A DNA stretch of 45,201 bases from Terriglobia bacterium (lineage in GTDB: Bacteria > Acidobacteriota > Terriglobia > Acidiferrales > UBA7541), in NCBI GenBank assembly GCA_020072765.1, contig JAIQGD010000044.1:1-45201 (forward strand). Reading direction: 5' to 3'. A program made the translations under genes and the position numbers. Below, in pieces: positions 22,345 through 31,692 of the stretch. Under the pieces are notes generated by a model. It was not told the DNA's origin. It did no database searches and saw only the letters and a list, made by a program, of their open reading frames with translations. The stretch's first letter is position 1. Every line of letters starts with the position of its first letter.

Positions 22345-24387
22345 ATGAGCAGACGAGAAAGAAGGAAAGCACTCTGGACTTGGGGAATCGTCGGCGGCGC
22401 GGTGCGGGACTCCATCATCAAACTCAACCCGCGCACGCTGATGAAGAACCCGGTGATGTTCGTGGTCGAAATCGGCGCGGTCGTGACCACCGTCGAGCTC
22501 GTGCGCGATCACGTGCTGCACGCCAACGGCTTCGGATTCGAGCTTCAGATCACGCTGTGGCTGTGGTTCACCGTGCTATTTGCAAACTTCGCCGAAGCCA
22601 TGGCCGAAGGCCGCGGCAAGGCCCAGGCCGACACGCTGCGCAAGGCTCGCGCCGAGACCATGGCCCACCGCATCAAGCCCGGCGGTGGGATTGAGGACGT
22701 GGCGGGCTCGAAGCTGCGCACGGGCGACCTCGTGAAGGTCGCGGCGGGCGAATTCATCCCCGGCGACGGCGAGGTGGCGGAAGGCGTTGCCTCGGTGGAC
22801 GAATCCGCGATCACCGGGGAATCGGCGCCCGTGATCCGCGAATCGGGCGGCGACCGCTCGGCCGTCACCGGCGGGACGCGCGTGCTCTCGGACGAAATCA
22901 TCATCCGCATCACCTCGAATCCCGGCGAAACATTCCTCGATCGCATGATCAAGCTGGTGGAAGGGGCGGAACGCCAGAAGACGCCGAATGAGATCGCGCT
23001 GAACATTCTTCTCGCCGGCCTGACGATTATCTTTCTTCTCGCGGTGGTGACGCTGCAGCCGATGGCCATCTACTCCGGCGCGCCGCAGTCCATTTTCGTG
23101 CTTATTGCGCTGCTGGTTTGCCTGATTCCCACGACGATCGGAGGCCTGCTTTCCGCCATCGGAATTGCGGGGATGGACCGCGTGGTGCAAAGGAACGTGC
23201 TGGCCATGTCGGGCCGCGCAGTGGAAGCCGCGGGCGATGTAAACACGCTGCTGCTCGATAAGACTGGAACGATCACGCTCGGCAATCGCCGTGCCACCGA
23301 GTTTGTCCCGGCGCCGAACATCACCGAAGCGGAACTTGCCGATGCGGCGCAGCTCGCCTCGCTCTCCGACGAAACCCCGGAAGGACGCTCGATCGTCGTG
23401 CTGGCAAAAGAGAAGTACGGCCTGCGGGGCCGGGAACTCTCCGCCTACGCCGCCACGTTTATTCCCTTCACCGCCGTGACGCGGATGTCCGGCGTGGATC
23501 TCGACGGCCGCGCGATTCGGAAAGGCGCGTTCGACGCCATCGCCGCCTACTGCGCGGAGAAGGGCAACCACGTGCCGCCGGAAGTCGAGGAGGCGGTAAA
23601 AAGAATCTCCAATGCGGGCGGGACGCCCCTGCTCGTGGCGGAAGATTTTCGCGTGCTGGGCGCGATCCATCTGAAGGACATCATCAAGGGCGGCATGCGC
23701 GAACGCTTCGACCAGTTGCGCGCCATGGGGATTCGCACCGTGATGATCACGGGTGACAATCCGCTGACGGCAGCGGCCATTGCGCGCGAAGCAGGCCTCG
23801 ACGATTTCCTCGCGCAGGCGAAACCCGAGGACAAACTTGCGCTGATCCGCCAGGAACAGGCCAAAGGCAAACTCGTCGCCATGACCGGGGATGGCACCAA
23901 CGACGCGCCGGCGCTCGCGCAAGCCGACGTGGGCCTGGCCATGAACGCCGGCACGCAGGCGGCCAAGGAAGCCGGCAACATGGTGGATCTCGACTCGAAT
24001 CCCACCAAGCTGATCGAGGTCGTGGAGATCGGGAAGCAGCTCCTGATCACGCGCGGCGCCCTGACGACGTTTTCGGTGGCGAACGATGTGGCGAAATATT
24101 TCGCCATTATTCCGGCCATGTTTGCCGGGGCGTTTCCCCAGCTCAATCTTCTGAATGTCATGCGCTTGAAGACGCCGGAGTCGGCGATTCTGTCTGCCGT
24201 GATCTTCAACGCGCTGATCATCATCGCGCTCGTGCCGCTCGCTCTGCGCGGCGTGCGTTATCGCCCGCTGGGCGCCTCGGCCCTGCTGCGGTGGAACCTG
24301 CTCATTTACGGCCTGGGCGGCATCATTGCGCCGTTCATCGGGATCAAGCTGATCGATCTGATCGTTACGCACATTGGCTTGGCATGA
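22345..24387 (+). CDS. kdpB: KdpB, catalytic P-type ATPase subunit of the K+ pump
   Basis: A 680-aa intact KdpB. The phosphorylation motif DKTGTIT is at about D305. The actuator TGESAP, the nucleotide-domain KGAFDAI, the hinge [18 protein letters not shown] and the transmembrane segments flanking [21 protein letters not shown] are all present. Length matches the family. It starts 7 bp after the kdpA end. The gene is undamaged, in contrast to kdpA. Confidence 0.96.
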   Translation: MSRRERRKALWTWGIVGGAVRDSIIKLNPRTLMKNPVMFVVEIGAVVTTVELVRDHVLHANGFGFELQITLWLWFTVLFANFAEAMAEGRGKAQADTLRKARAETMAHRIKPGGGIEDVAGSKLRTGDLVKVAAGEFIPGDGEVAEGVASVDESAITGESAPVIRESGGDRSAVTGGTRVLSDEIIIRITSNPGETFLDRMIKLVEGAERQKTPNEIALNILLAGLTIIFLLAVVTLQPMAIYSGAPQSIFVLIALLVCLIPTTIGGLLSAIGIAGMDRVVQRNVLAMSGRAVEAAGDVNTLLLDKTGTITLGNRRATEFVPAPNITEAELADAAQLASLSDETPEGRSIVVLAKEKYGLRGRELSAYAATFIPFTAVTRMSGVDLDGRAIRKGAFDAIAAYCAEKGNHVPPEVEEAVKRISNAGGTPLLVAEDFRVLGAIHLKDIIKGGMRERFDQLRAMGIRTVMITGDNPLTAAAIAREAGLDDFLAQAKPEDKLALIRQEQAKGKLVAMTGDGTNDAPALAQADVGLAMNAGTQAAKEAGNMVDLDSNPTKLIEVVEIGKQLLITRGALTTFSVANDVAKYFAIIPAMFAGAFPQLNLLNVMRLKTPESAILSAVIFNALIIIALVPLALRGVRYRPLGASALLRWNLLIYGLGGIIAPFIGIKLIDLIVTHIGLA

Positions 24388-24436
24388 GGGGGGAGCAAGT
24401 GATCGTATCGATGGAAACGAAGGCAGGTTATGCGGG

Positions 24437-24679
24437 ATGACTCCTCTCAACTTGTTCGGCCTGTTGGCGGTTTCGGCCATGGTGGTCAGCTACACCTTAG
24501 AAAATCGCCACACCATTTTTATCCTGGCGTTCGCCGGCGCATGCGTGCTGGGATCGATCTACGGCTTCCTGCAAGGAGCGTGGCCGTTTGGGTTGGTGGA
24601 AGCCGTCTGGTCGATCATCGCAGCGAAGCGCTGGTGGGCTGCCATCCGGCATCCACGCCGGCCAACTGCGGTGCTCTGA
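24437..24679 (+). CDS. Small membrane protein between kdpB and kdpC
   Basis: An 80-aa protein with three hydrophobic stretches (LFGLLAVSAMVVSYTL, IFILAFAGACVLGSIYGFL, PFGLVEAVWSIIAAKRWW). It resembles the small CBU_0592-like membrane proteins, from memory. The ATG at 24437 sits after GCGGG; the longer frame adds nothing conserved. Lying inside kdp, it may be an extra subunit or assembly factor; function unknown. Confidence 0.65.
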   Translation: MTPLNLFGLLAVSAMVVSYTLENRHTIFILAFAGACVLGSIYGFLQGAWPFGLVEAVWSIIAAKRWWAAIRHPRRPTAVL

Positions 24680-24711
24680 GTCATTTGTTCTGGTGTTAGT
24701 GCGAGGAAAAC

Positions 24712-25287
24712 ATGAAGAAGAACTTTCTGATCTCGATCTGGTTTACTCTGGCGACGGCGTTGTTGTTCGGAATCATCTACCCGCTGGTGGTAACCGGTCT
24801 CGCGCAAGTGTTGTTTCCCAAACAGGCCAACGGCGAGCTGATCCGAAAGGACGGAAACCTCGTCGGGTCGCATTTGATCGGCCAGCCTTTCACCGCATCC
24901 GGGTACTTTTACTCGCGGCCTTCCGCGGCCGGCACGGCGGGATACGATCCCACTGCATCGGGGGGCTCGAACCTCGGCCCGACAAATAAGGCTCTGATTG
25001 ACCGCGTTAATGCCAGCGTCCAGCAACTGCAGGCGACCAATCCGAACGTGACTGTGCCGGTCGATCTCGTCACGACGTCGGGCTCGGGGCTCGATCCCGA
25101 TATCTCTCCGGCATCCGCGGATTTCCAGGTTCCGCGCGTGGCCCGCGAACGCGGCATGAGCGAGCACGATCTCCGCGCGGTCGTGGCCAACCACACGAAA
25201 GGGCGCCAGTTCGGAATACTCGGCGAGCCTCGGGTCAACGTTCTCGACCTGAACCTCGACCTCGACACCATGCACCCGAGGCGCTAA
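24712..25287 (+). CDS. kdpC: KdpC subunit of the K+-transporting ATPase
   Basis: A 191-aa protein with one N-terminal membrane helix (LISIWFTLATALLFGIIYPLVVTGLAQ) and the family signatures GSHLIGQPF, YFYSRPSAAGTAGYDPTASGGSNLGPTN, VPVDLVTTSGSGLDPDISPASA and NVLDLNLDLD. It lies in the external/periplasmic part of the pump and aids nucleotide binding and stability. The last gene of kdpFABC, convergent with kdpE. Confidence 0.95.
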   Translation: MKKNFLISIWFTLATALLFGIIYPLVVTGLAQVLFPKQANGELIRKDGNLVGSHLIGQPFTASGYFYSRPSAAGTAGYDPTASGGSNLGPTNKALIDRVNASVQQLQATNPNVTVPVDLVTTSGSGLDPDISPASADFQVPRVARERGMSEHDLRAVVANHTKGRQFGILGEPRVNVLDLNLDLDTMHPRR

Positions 25288-25338
25288 TTGGGCTACAAGA
25301 TGGTGCAAGAAGCCGGTTGGATTAAACGACCGGGGTAC

Positions 25339-26055
25339 TTACTTTTCCAGGCGGCCGGAACGGGTCCTCTCGTGCGCGTGCTCGAAGCGGTAGCCGACCC
25401 AGGGTTCGGTGTGGATGTAGCGCGGGTGATGCGGGTCCGGCTCGATCTTCTTGCGAAGCTGGTTGATGAAGACGCGGAGATACTCGGTCTCGTCGCCGTA
25501 GTCCGGACCCCAAACCGCCTGCAACAAGCGGCGATGGCTGAGCGCCTTCCCTTGATTGGCGACGAGCTGGCGGAGCAATTCGAATTCCTTTGGCGTGAGC
25601 CGGACGAGGTGCCCGCGGACCGTGACGGCGCGCTTTTCGAAGTCGATCTTGAGGTCTGTCGAAACAAACGGCGGAATGGCTTCCGCGGGAGCGGCCCGGC
25701 GCAGCGCGGCGCGGATGCGGGCCATCAACTCCTCGGACCCGAAGGGTTTGACGACGTAATCGTCGGCGCCGGCGTCGAGGGCCTGCACTTTGTCGCGCTC
25801 CGTGTTGCGCACCGTGAGCATGATAATGGGAATGTCGCTCGTGCCGCGGATCTCGTGGCAGACTTCGAGCCCCGAGCGGCCCGGCATGTTGACGTCCAGA
25901 AGAATCAGATCGGGGCGTTCTTCGCGGATCTGTTCGAGCGCCTCGTCGCCGTTCTTCGCTTCGGCTACGGTGTAGCCTTGTGACGTCAGCGTCGTGCGCA
26001 GCACGCGCCGGATTTGCGGCTCGTCGTCAACGATCAGGATTTTTGCCGAGCTCAT
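25339..26055 (-). CDS. kdpE: KdpE response regulator
   Basis: A 238-aa OmpR/PhoB-type regulator. The receiver domain shows D10/D11, the phosphorylated D54 (LLDVNMPG), and K103 (VVKPFG). The winged-helix DNA-binding domain follows from about residue 130 (LTPKEFELLRQLVANQGKALSHRRLLQAVWGPDY) with the terminal TEPWVGYRF typical of KdpE. It overlaps the kinase gene by 4 bp. It should control the kdp operon that converges on it. Confidence 0.95.
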   Translation of the reverse strand: MSSAKILIVDDEPQIRRVLRTTLTSQGYTVAEAKNGDEALEQIREERPDLILLDVNMPGRSGLEVCHEIRGTSDIPIIMLTVRNTERDKVQALDAGADDYVVKPFGSEELMARIRAALRRAAPAEAIPPFVSTDLKIDFEKRAVTVRGHLVRLTPKEFELLRQLVANQGKALSHRRLLQAVWGPDYGDETEYLRVFINQLRKKIEPDPHHPRYIHTEPWVGYRFEHAHERTRSGRLEK

Positions 26056-27512
26056 GCTGGTCCGGGACGGCCGCGGTCGATGGGCAGCGTGAAGGAGAAG
26101 ACCGAGCCATGACCGAGCTGGCTGGTCAGACTGATGGTGCCGCCGTGCGCTTCAATGATCGCCTTCGCGATGGGCAAGCCCATCCCCGTTCCCTCGACGT
26201 TGTAGCGCTGGCCCCTGCCACGATAAAACTTCTCGAAGACGAGAGGTTGTTCCTGATCATCAATGCCAGGCCCGCGGTCGGCGACGCTCGTGACGACGAA
26301 AGTGCCGTTTGTCTCCGCCGTGATCGTAATGGGCTGATCGGGCGGCGAATACTGGTTGGCGTTCTCGATCAGTTGCACAAGCGCCTCCCGGGCCCGGTCC
26401 ACGTCCACGCGGACCATGGGCAAGCGTTCCGCGATCTTGACGTTCACGACGCGGTTCCCGAGCGAACTCCGGCAGTGTTCCAGCGCGGCGGTAATTACAT
26501 GCCCGATGGGATGCGGCTCAAGCTTCAACGCGACCTCGCCGGCGTCGAGCTGGGCCATCTCGGCTGCGTCGCCGACGAGCCGGTTCAGGCGGTCGCTTTC
26601 CTCGTTGATGATCGTCAGCAGTTCGTTCCTCTGGCTGTCGGTCAATCCGGGGTTGGAGAGCAGGTTCGTGACCGAGGCTTTGATCGAAGTGAGCGGGGTG
26701 CGCAGCGCGTGGGTCACCGCATCGAGCAGCGCCGTCCGAAGTTGCTCGCTTTGCCGCACGGCCTCGTTCTGGCCGAGCTGTTCGACCGCGCGCGCGTGCT
26801 CCATGGCGATGGCGAGAAGCGTCGCAACCGCCTCCAGTGTCTGCAGCGGGAGCACCGTGCCGGAAATCCCCAGGCTGCCGATCGGGCGCACCCCCAGGCG
26901 CACGGGAATAAAGCACAGGCTGTTCGCAATGTCGATCTGCGGTTCCTCGCGGGCCATGACGGATTTCAGCATTTCGGTATCGAGCTGCGCGATTACCGGC
27001 CCGGAGCGATAGACTTTCTGCTTGTCAGCGAGGAAAAGCGCGGCGGCGCCCACTTCGAAAATATCGACAATCTGGGCGGGGATTCGGTTGAGCAGCTCCA
27101 TGACGTTGCCGGATTCGAGCAAGCCTTGGCTGAACTTATAGAGCTTTTCGATGTCGCGCTGCCGGGCCGAAGCATCCGCGGCACGCTGGCGCGCGCGGGT
27201 AGCTAGCTGGCTGGCAAGCACGGAGACCACGAGAAAGGCAAGCAGCGCCACCCAGTTCTGCGGATCGGCGATCGTGAGCGTGCCAATCGGCGGGAGAAAA
27301 AAGTAGTTGAAGGCCAGCATGGCGGCAACAGACATCGCGATCGAGACCGCCATGCCCCAAATCGCCGAAACGACTAAAATAGCAAGCAGGAACGTGAGCG
27401 CGACGGTGGTGGCATTGACCGGAAGGACTTTGCGGTAGAAAAGCGTAATGGCAACGACGGTGGCCAGAGCACCTGCAAACTGCAGGACGCGGTTCAGAAT
27501 CGGAGAGCGCAC
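26052..27512 (-). CDS. kdpD: KdpD C-terminal half: membrane sensor histidine kinase
   Basis: A 486-aa kinase with a four-helix DUF4118 membrane unit (about 10-105), a GAF-like domain (about 130-240), HisKA with the phosphoaccepting H268 in VTHALRTPLTS, and an HATPase with ENANQYSPP, DRGPGID and GTGMGLPIAKAII. It lacks the cytoplasmic N-terminal KdpD and Usp domains, which instead sit on a separate, divergent gene (27563-28690). The H-box has THALR instead of the usual SHELR. Cotranscribed with kdpE. Confidence 0.93.
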   Translation of the reverse strand: MRSPILNRVLQFAGALATVVAITLFYRKVLPVNATTVALTFLLAILVVSAIWGMAVSIAMSVAAMLAFNYFFLPPIGTLTIADPQNWVALLAFLVVSVLASQLATRARQRAADASARQRDIEKLYKFSQGLLESGNVMELLNRIPAQIVDIFEVGAAALFLADKQKVYRSGPVIAQLDTEMLKSVMAREEPQIDIANSLCFIPVRLGVRPIGSLGISGTVLPLQTLEAVATLLAIAMEHARAVEQLGQNEAVRQSEQLRTALLDAVTHALRTPLTSIKASVTNLLSNPGLTDSQRNELLTIINEESDRLNRLVGDAAEMAQLDAGEVALKLEPHPIGHVITAALEHCRSSLGNRVVNVKIAERLPMVRVDVDRAREALVQLIENANQYSPPDQPITITAETNGTFVVTSVADRGPGIDDQEQPLVFEKFYRGRGQRYNVEGTGMGLPIAKAIIEAHGGTISLTSQLGHGSVFSFTLPIDRGRPGPA

Positions 27513-27562
27513 GGCGCTATTCTACCGTAGCTTTCCGGCCACCCATAAAAGAGAATAACTCC

Positions 27563-28690
27563 ATGCCCAAAACTCCCGAACAGTGGCTGGCGGCTGTATC
27601 GCCTCCGCCCGAAAAGACCAAAGGCGCGCTGAAGCTGTTTCTTGGGTTCGCGCCCGGCGTCGGCAAGACCTACAGCATGCTGAGCGAGGCCATCCGGCGG
27701 CACAGCCGCGGCGAGGACATTATTATTGGTCTGGTCGAGACCCACGGCCGAAAGGGCATTGCCGAGCTTTTGCCGCAACTGGAAGCCGTGCCGCGCAAGA
27801 AGATGGAATATAAGGGCACGACCTTCGAAGAGATGGACGTGGACGCGATCAAAACGCGGCACCCCCAGGTGGTCCTGGTGGACGAGCTCGCGCACACCAA
27901 CATCCCCGGCAGCAAGCACCGCAAAAGATACGAAGACGTGCTCGAACTTCTCGACGCCAAGATCGACGTGCTCTCCACCGTGAATATTCAGCACATCGAG
28001 AGCATCGCGCCAACGGTGAACGCGATCACCGGAGTCGTCGTGCGCGAAACCGTGCCGGACTGGGTGCTGCAGATGGCGCAGGAAACCGTCATGGTCGACC
28101 TGACGCCGGAAGCGCTCCAGAACCGCATGCGGCGCGGCGACATTTACGGCGCGGAGAAGGTCGAGCAGGCCCTTAAGAACTTTTTCCGCCGCGGAAATCT
28201 GATCGCGCTGCGCGAGCTGGCCCTGCGCCAAGTGGCCGAACAGGTGGACCGAAGCCTCTCGTCCTACATGGACGAAAAGGAAATCCAGGAAACCTGGGCG
28301 GTCCGCGAACGCATCGCCGTGTGCATCAGCTCACATCCGCGGTCGCAATACTTGCTGGCGCGGGCGGCTCGCATGGCCCGGCGCATCGACGCCGAACTCT
28401 ATGCGGTGTATGTGGACCTTGCTCAAGACACCAGCGACGAAGATCAAAAAACGCTGGAGGCGAACCTGCAATTCGCGGGCAGCTTGGGTGCCACAGTCAT
28501 GCGCCTGCAGGGCGCCAATGTTGCGGATCCTGTGGCGGCTTTCGCGCGCGACAAGCACATCACGCAAGTAATTTTCGGACGGTCCGCAGTCGATGGCTGG
28601 AGAAACTTTCGTTATCTGTCGGCCATCAATCGCTTCCTTCGCCAGGCACCCGCAGTGGATGTGCACATCGTCACCCAAGAACCGGATTGA
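27563..28690 (+). CDS. kdpD: KdpD N-terminal half: KdpD sensor domain plus Usp domain
   Basis: A 375-aa soluble protein equal to the N-terminal part of KdpD. The P-loop GFAPGVGKTY is at 28-37, with VETHGRKG, VDELAHTNIPGSKHRKRYEDV, DVLSTVNIQHIES, and a universal-stress-protein domain from about residue 245 (RIAVCISSHPRSQYLL to VIFGRSAVDGWR). It ends at the point where a complete KdpD would enter the membrane domain. The 50-bp gap to the divergent kinase gene must hold both promoters. Confidence 0.92.
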   Translation: MPKTPEQWLAAVSPPPEKTKGALKLFLGFAPGVGKTYSMLSEAIRRHSRGEDIIIGLVETHGRKGIAELLPQLEAVPRKKMEYKGTTFEEMDVDAIKTRHPQVVLVDELAHTNIPGSKHRKRYEDVLELLDAKIDVLSTVNIQHIESIAPTVNAITGVVVRETVPDWVLQMAQETVMVDLTPEALQNRMRRGDIYGAEKVEQALKNFFRRGNLIALRELALRQVAEQVDRSLSSYMDEKEIQETWAVRERIAVCISSHPRSQYLLARAARMARRIDAELYAVYVDLAQDTSDEDQKTLEANLQFAGSLGATVMRLQGANVADPVAAFARDKHITQVIFGRSAVDGWRNFRYLSAINRFLRQAPAVDVHIVTQEPD

Positions 28691-28910
28691 GACCGCAGCC
28701 AATCTCGGTTCGGGACCGCACGGTCGTTGCTTCAACTCGGCCCGCCCCTTGCCAGAGCTGTGGCGGGTGGCCCAGCCTTTCGCCTTTGATCCGGCGGGTG
28801 CCCCATCCTTCGCGTTTTGTGCGAAGGGTGGGGTCTTTGTCTGACAGTCTCGACGCCGCGAAATCAAGCGAGCCGTTTCAATTCAGCGGGTCGATGCCGA
28901 TTTGTCATTC
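28691..28910. other. Gap with interspersed palindromic repeat sequence
   Basis: 220 bp between two convergent genes. It contains GGCGGGTGGCCCAGCC-like sequence and the strong hairpin at 28801-28833; no open frame of interest. Confidence 0.5.
28801..28833. terminator. Strong hairpin, possible bidirectional terminator / repeat unit
   Basis: A 13-bp stem (CCCCATCCTTCGC with GCGAAGGGTGGGG, one G-T pair) and a 7-base loop, followed by TCTTTGT. It is placed between the ends of the convergent kdpD N-half and the hypothetical gene. The flanking text suggests it is part of a dispersed repeat. Confidence 0.5.
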
Positions 28911-29456
28911 TCATCCGATTTCGGCGTCGGCGCCCAGTTGGTCGACCAGGTAATCGCGGTAGGGGCCGCTGGTGAGGAAGAGTAAAAACGTTTCGTGGAC
29001 CAGGTGGATGAGTCTCTGCAGGGCGTATGCGTAGTCACCGTCGCGGACGGTCATGGTCAGAGAGACGCTGCCGCGGTGGTGGGCGCAGCGGACGCGCGCC
29101 TTAGTTCTTTCGATGCGCCGGTGATCGGGCAAACTCGCCGCATGGTGCCCCGCGACGAAGGCCTTGAAATCCCTGTACAGCGGAGAGCGGGACGGCACGG
29201 CCGGCAGCACCACGGGAATCCGCAGGGTCTTCTTTTGCGTGTCGACGATGAGATCGAAGACGCGGTCGCGATGCCAAATCATGCGGAAGGCCGCCACGCC
29301 ATGGCGTACCGGCAGCGCGTGGAACCCGCGGAAGACGCCGCGCTTGGCATAATCTTCCATCAGGGCGCGAACCGCGGATAATGCCACCTGTGTTTTGCCT
29401 GGGGCCAAACGTTTCCACTCCCGCCAGAAGAATGAACTCGGCCAGTCGCGCCACAC
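28911..29456 (-). CDS. Conserved-looking hypothetical protein downstream of the TPP enzyme
   Basis: A 181-aa soluble protein starting with GTG at 29456, the only start in the frame, 33 bp after the TPP-enzyme stop. Central segments such as GVAAFRMIWHRDRVFDLIVDTQKKTLRIPVVLP and PLYRDFKAFVAGHHAASLPDHRRI look like a compact alpha/beta domain, ending with a hydrophobic helix (LIHLVHETFLLFL). No signal peptide and no motif that I recognise. It is probably in the same transcript as the TPP enzyme, though a link in function is not shown. Confidence 0.6.
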   Translation of the reverse strand: MWRDWPSSFFWREWKRLAPGKTQVALSAVRALMEDYAKRGVFRGFHALPVRHGVAAFRMIWHRDRVFDLIVDTQKKTLRIPVVLPAVPSRSPLYRDFKAFVAGHHAASLPDHRRIERTKARVRCAHHRGSVSLTMTVRDGDYAYALQRLIHLVHETFLLFLTSGPYRDYLVDQLGADAEIG

Positions 29457-29489
29457 CGTGCAGCGCCCGACCCGGCCGAGGCTGCGCGT

Positions 29490-31460
29490 TCAGTGACTCA
29501 CGGCTCCGACGCCGGGCTCGGGCGCGAAGCTGGGGGCCGGAGGATAGAGCTTGTCGATATTGAACTCCATCAGCCCCTGGCAGTTGATCAGCGTCGAATA
29601 CCCCTGCTTGGCGGCCGCATCGTAGCTGCGCTTCAGGGCGGCGCGCAACTCTTCGGGCGTGCGCACGTACTCGCCGCGGGCGCCGAGATGCTCCGCCATT
29701 TTGTCGTAGCGCAGATTTTCCTGGAACAGGTACATGTGCAGGGCGCGCGGCGTGTTCATGCCCAACGCAAACGGGAACGTGCCCCACGAATTATTGTTGT
29801 ACACAATGCAGATCACGGGGATTTTGTATTTCACGAAGGTATCGAGTTCCAGCAGGCTGAAGCCCATGCCGGCGTCTCCGGTCACCACCACGACCGGCGC
29901 GCCCTGGTAGGCGGCCTGCGGGCCGATGCCTCGCTGAACGGCCACGCCCGCTCCCATCATCATGGCCAGATCCGGGCCCATGGGGCCGAACTGGTACACC
30001 ACGGGAATCTCCTGCGCGGGACGATTGGCGCGCAACCAGCGCATCGAGGCGAACCCGATCATGTTGCCGCCCCAGCCCGTGACCGTCTGCTTGGGGTCGA
30101 TATCGCCTTTATACAGAAAATCGTGAACTTCCTTGCCCAGAACCCACGGATGAAGAGCGTTCGTGTCGCGGCTATATTTGAGATAGCGCTCGTTCAGCGC
30201 GAGATTGGCCTGCTCGCGCTTCTGCTTGTCCGCGGCGACTTCATCGACCCAGCTTGGCCGCTTCTTGGGCGGGAGGCCATTGGCCAGCGCCTCCAGAAAT
30301 ACTTTTTCATCGCTCACAATGCCCAGGTCGACGGGCCAGTTCCGCCCCAAATCTTCCTGCACCGGATGAACGCGGATGGTTTTCACTCCCGGCGGCAGAG
30401 TCCATTCCCCGACCGTCGGCATGAGGTACTGGCCGACGAAGATCACCAGGTCCGCGCTCATCAGCGCGTCGTTGGACATGCTTCCCGACAGCCGGTGATC
30501 GTCGGGGAAGTGCCCGCGCACCGGCCCCGACCCGACCACGACCATCTCATGCTTCTCGGCGGCCTGCAGCAGGGCGTCCCAGGCCTTGCGCACGAAGACG
30601 CCGTGCCCGGCGATCAGGACCGGGCGCTCGGCCTTGCCGATCATGTCAATGGCCTGCTGGAGTTCCTTCGAGCCGGGGTAGGCCCGGGATTCGCTGCGGT
30701 AGCGTTCCTTGCCGTAAAACGAGCCGATCTTCGAGGGGTCCTGAAAGCGCTCGGTGGCCACGTCGAGCGGGAAGTCGAGGTGCACGACGTTGGGCACGCC
30801 GGATTTCAAGTTGCGGAAGGCGTAGGCGCCGTACTCATAGACGCGGTTCGGCACCGTGATCCGCTTGCCGTATTTTTTCAGGCCTTCGGTGGTCGGCTGC
30901 TGATACATGAACTGGATGCGCTTCCAGCTGTCCTCCTGCTGGATGGATTGATTGCTGGCGAGCACCAGCACCGGGCTATTGGCAAAGTGCGCCGTGGCGA
31001 TGTTCATGATCATGTGCGTGAATCCCGGCCCCTCGGTTCCCGAACAGGCCGCGACCTCTCCCGTGGCGCGGGTAAAACCGTCGGCGGCCGCGCACATTCC
31101 TCCTTCGGTCCGCCCGCCGTAGCAGGGAATGCCGACCTGCGCGATTTCGTTGATGATGTGATAATTTCCGGCCGCGCAGAACAGCGCCGCCAGCTCTTCG
31201 TCCTTGCAGAGGTTGGCGAAAACCTGCGCTCCGGTTATGCCCGTGCCGGAAAAGTCCGCGCGGCGGGGCGGCGCGGCCAGGGATTCGGTCACCGCCTTGG
31301 GAATGCGGATCGAGGGAATCGCCGTGTCGCCAAACAGGGGCTGCGTCTTCAGCAGCGCCCCCGCGGCCGTGGCGGCGGCGACGGCGCCCAGAAATGCCCG
31401 GCGCGGCGTCCGGCCTTTCTTCTCGCCCGGTGTTTTGTCCGTCCGAGGATGATTGCGCAT
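29490..31460 (-). CDS. Tat-signal thiamine-diphosphate-dependent enzyme (acetolactate-synthase-like fold)
   Basis: A 656-aa protein with the three-domain POX/AHAS fold. The catalytic Glu that activates TPP is E119 in GGRTEGGMCAAADGF. The central domain is at about 240-390. The TPP/Mg motif is GDAGMGF followed by NNNSWG in the C-terminal domain. Unusually, it begins with a twin-arginine signal: R20-R21 in TPRRAFLGAVAAATAAGALL. The ATG at 31460 has AAGGGGG six bases upstream; a TTG seven codons earlier is less likely. The family covers carboligases and decarboxylases, so the substrate cannot be named. Export of a TPP enzyme would need folding with cofactor inside the cell, which is what the Tat route allows. 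Confidence 0.88.
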   Translation of the reverse strand: MRNHPRTDKTPGEKKGRTPRRAFLGAVAAATAAGALLKTQPLFGDTAIPSIRIPKAVTESLAAPPRRADFSGTGITGAQVFANLCKDEELAALFCAAGNYHIINEIAQVGIPCYGGRTEGGMCAAADGFTRATGEVAACSGTEGPGFTHMIMNIATAHFANSPVLVLASNQSIQQEDSWKRIQFMYQQPTTEGLKKYGKRITVPNRVYEYGAYAFRNLKSGVPNVVHLDFPLDVATERFQDPSKIGSFYGKERYRSESRAYPGSKELQQAIDMIGKAERPVLIAGHGVFVRKAWDALLQAAEKHEMVVVGSGPVRGHFPDDHRLSGSMSNDALMSADLVIFVGQYLMPTVGEWTLPPGVKTIRVHPVQEDLGRNWPVDLGIVSDEKVFLEALANGLPPKKRPSWVDEVAADKQKREQANLALNERYLKYSRDTNALHPWVLGKEVHDFLYKGDIDPKQTVTGWGGNMIGFASMRWLRANRPAQEIPVVYQFGPMGPDLAMMMGAGVAVQRGIGPQAAYQGAPVVVVTGDAGMGFSLLELDTFVKYKIPVICIVYNNNSWGTFPFALGMNTPRALHMYLFQENLRYDKMAEHLGARGEYVRTPEELRAALKRSYDAAAKQGYSTLINCQGLMEFNIDKLYPPAPSFAPEPGVGAVSH

Positions 31461-31692
31461 GAACAACCCCCTTGGCTGCAATTTCTATTTTGGCTGGCGG
31501 TACGCCCGGCAACATACAACCGCGCATCTCGGAATGCAATGGGTTGCTCTGCGCTGGCTCTGTGGCCTTGGCGGCCGCGCCGTTTCCGCACACCAGAATC
31601 CGAAGCCGAGCCGCAGAACGCACTTGGCCGGAGTTTTCTCCGGTGCTAGTCTTCGCGGTGGCCTATTTTCTTCCGGAGCGAACTGAGGCAAC
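31461..31692. other. Divergent promoter region between the TPP enzyme and cofE
   Basis: About 230 bp, no convincing gene. A weak TTGGCC (31624), 17 bp, TAGTCT (31647) with an upstream TG could serve cofE. Nothing stronger is seen. Confidence 0.35.

Noticed and set aside
22576-24480. 634-codon open frame opposite kdpB
   Set aside because: Antisense shadow of kdpB; same reasoning. Similar long antisense frames opposite shc, hpnCD/hpnE and hyaB were also dropped.
29493-31649. 718-codon open frame on the + strand opposite the TPP enzyme
   Set aside because: Mirror of a high-GC gene; its composition is repetitive His/Arg/Gly-rich and no domain is visible, while the - strand frame has full TPP-enzyme motifs.
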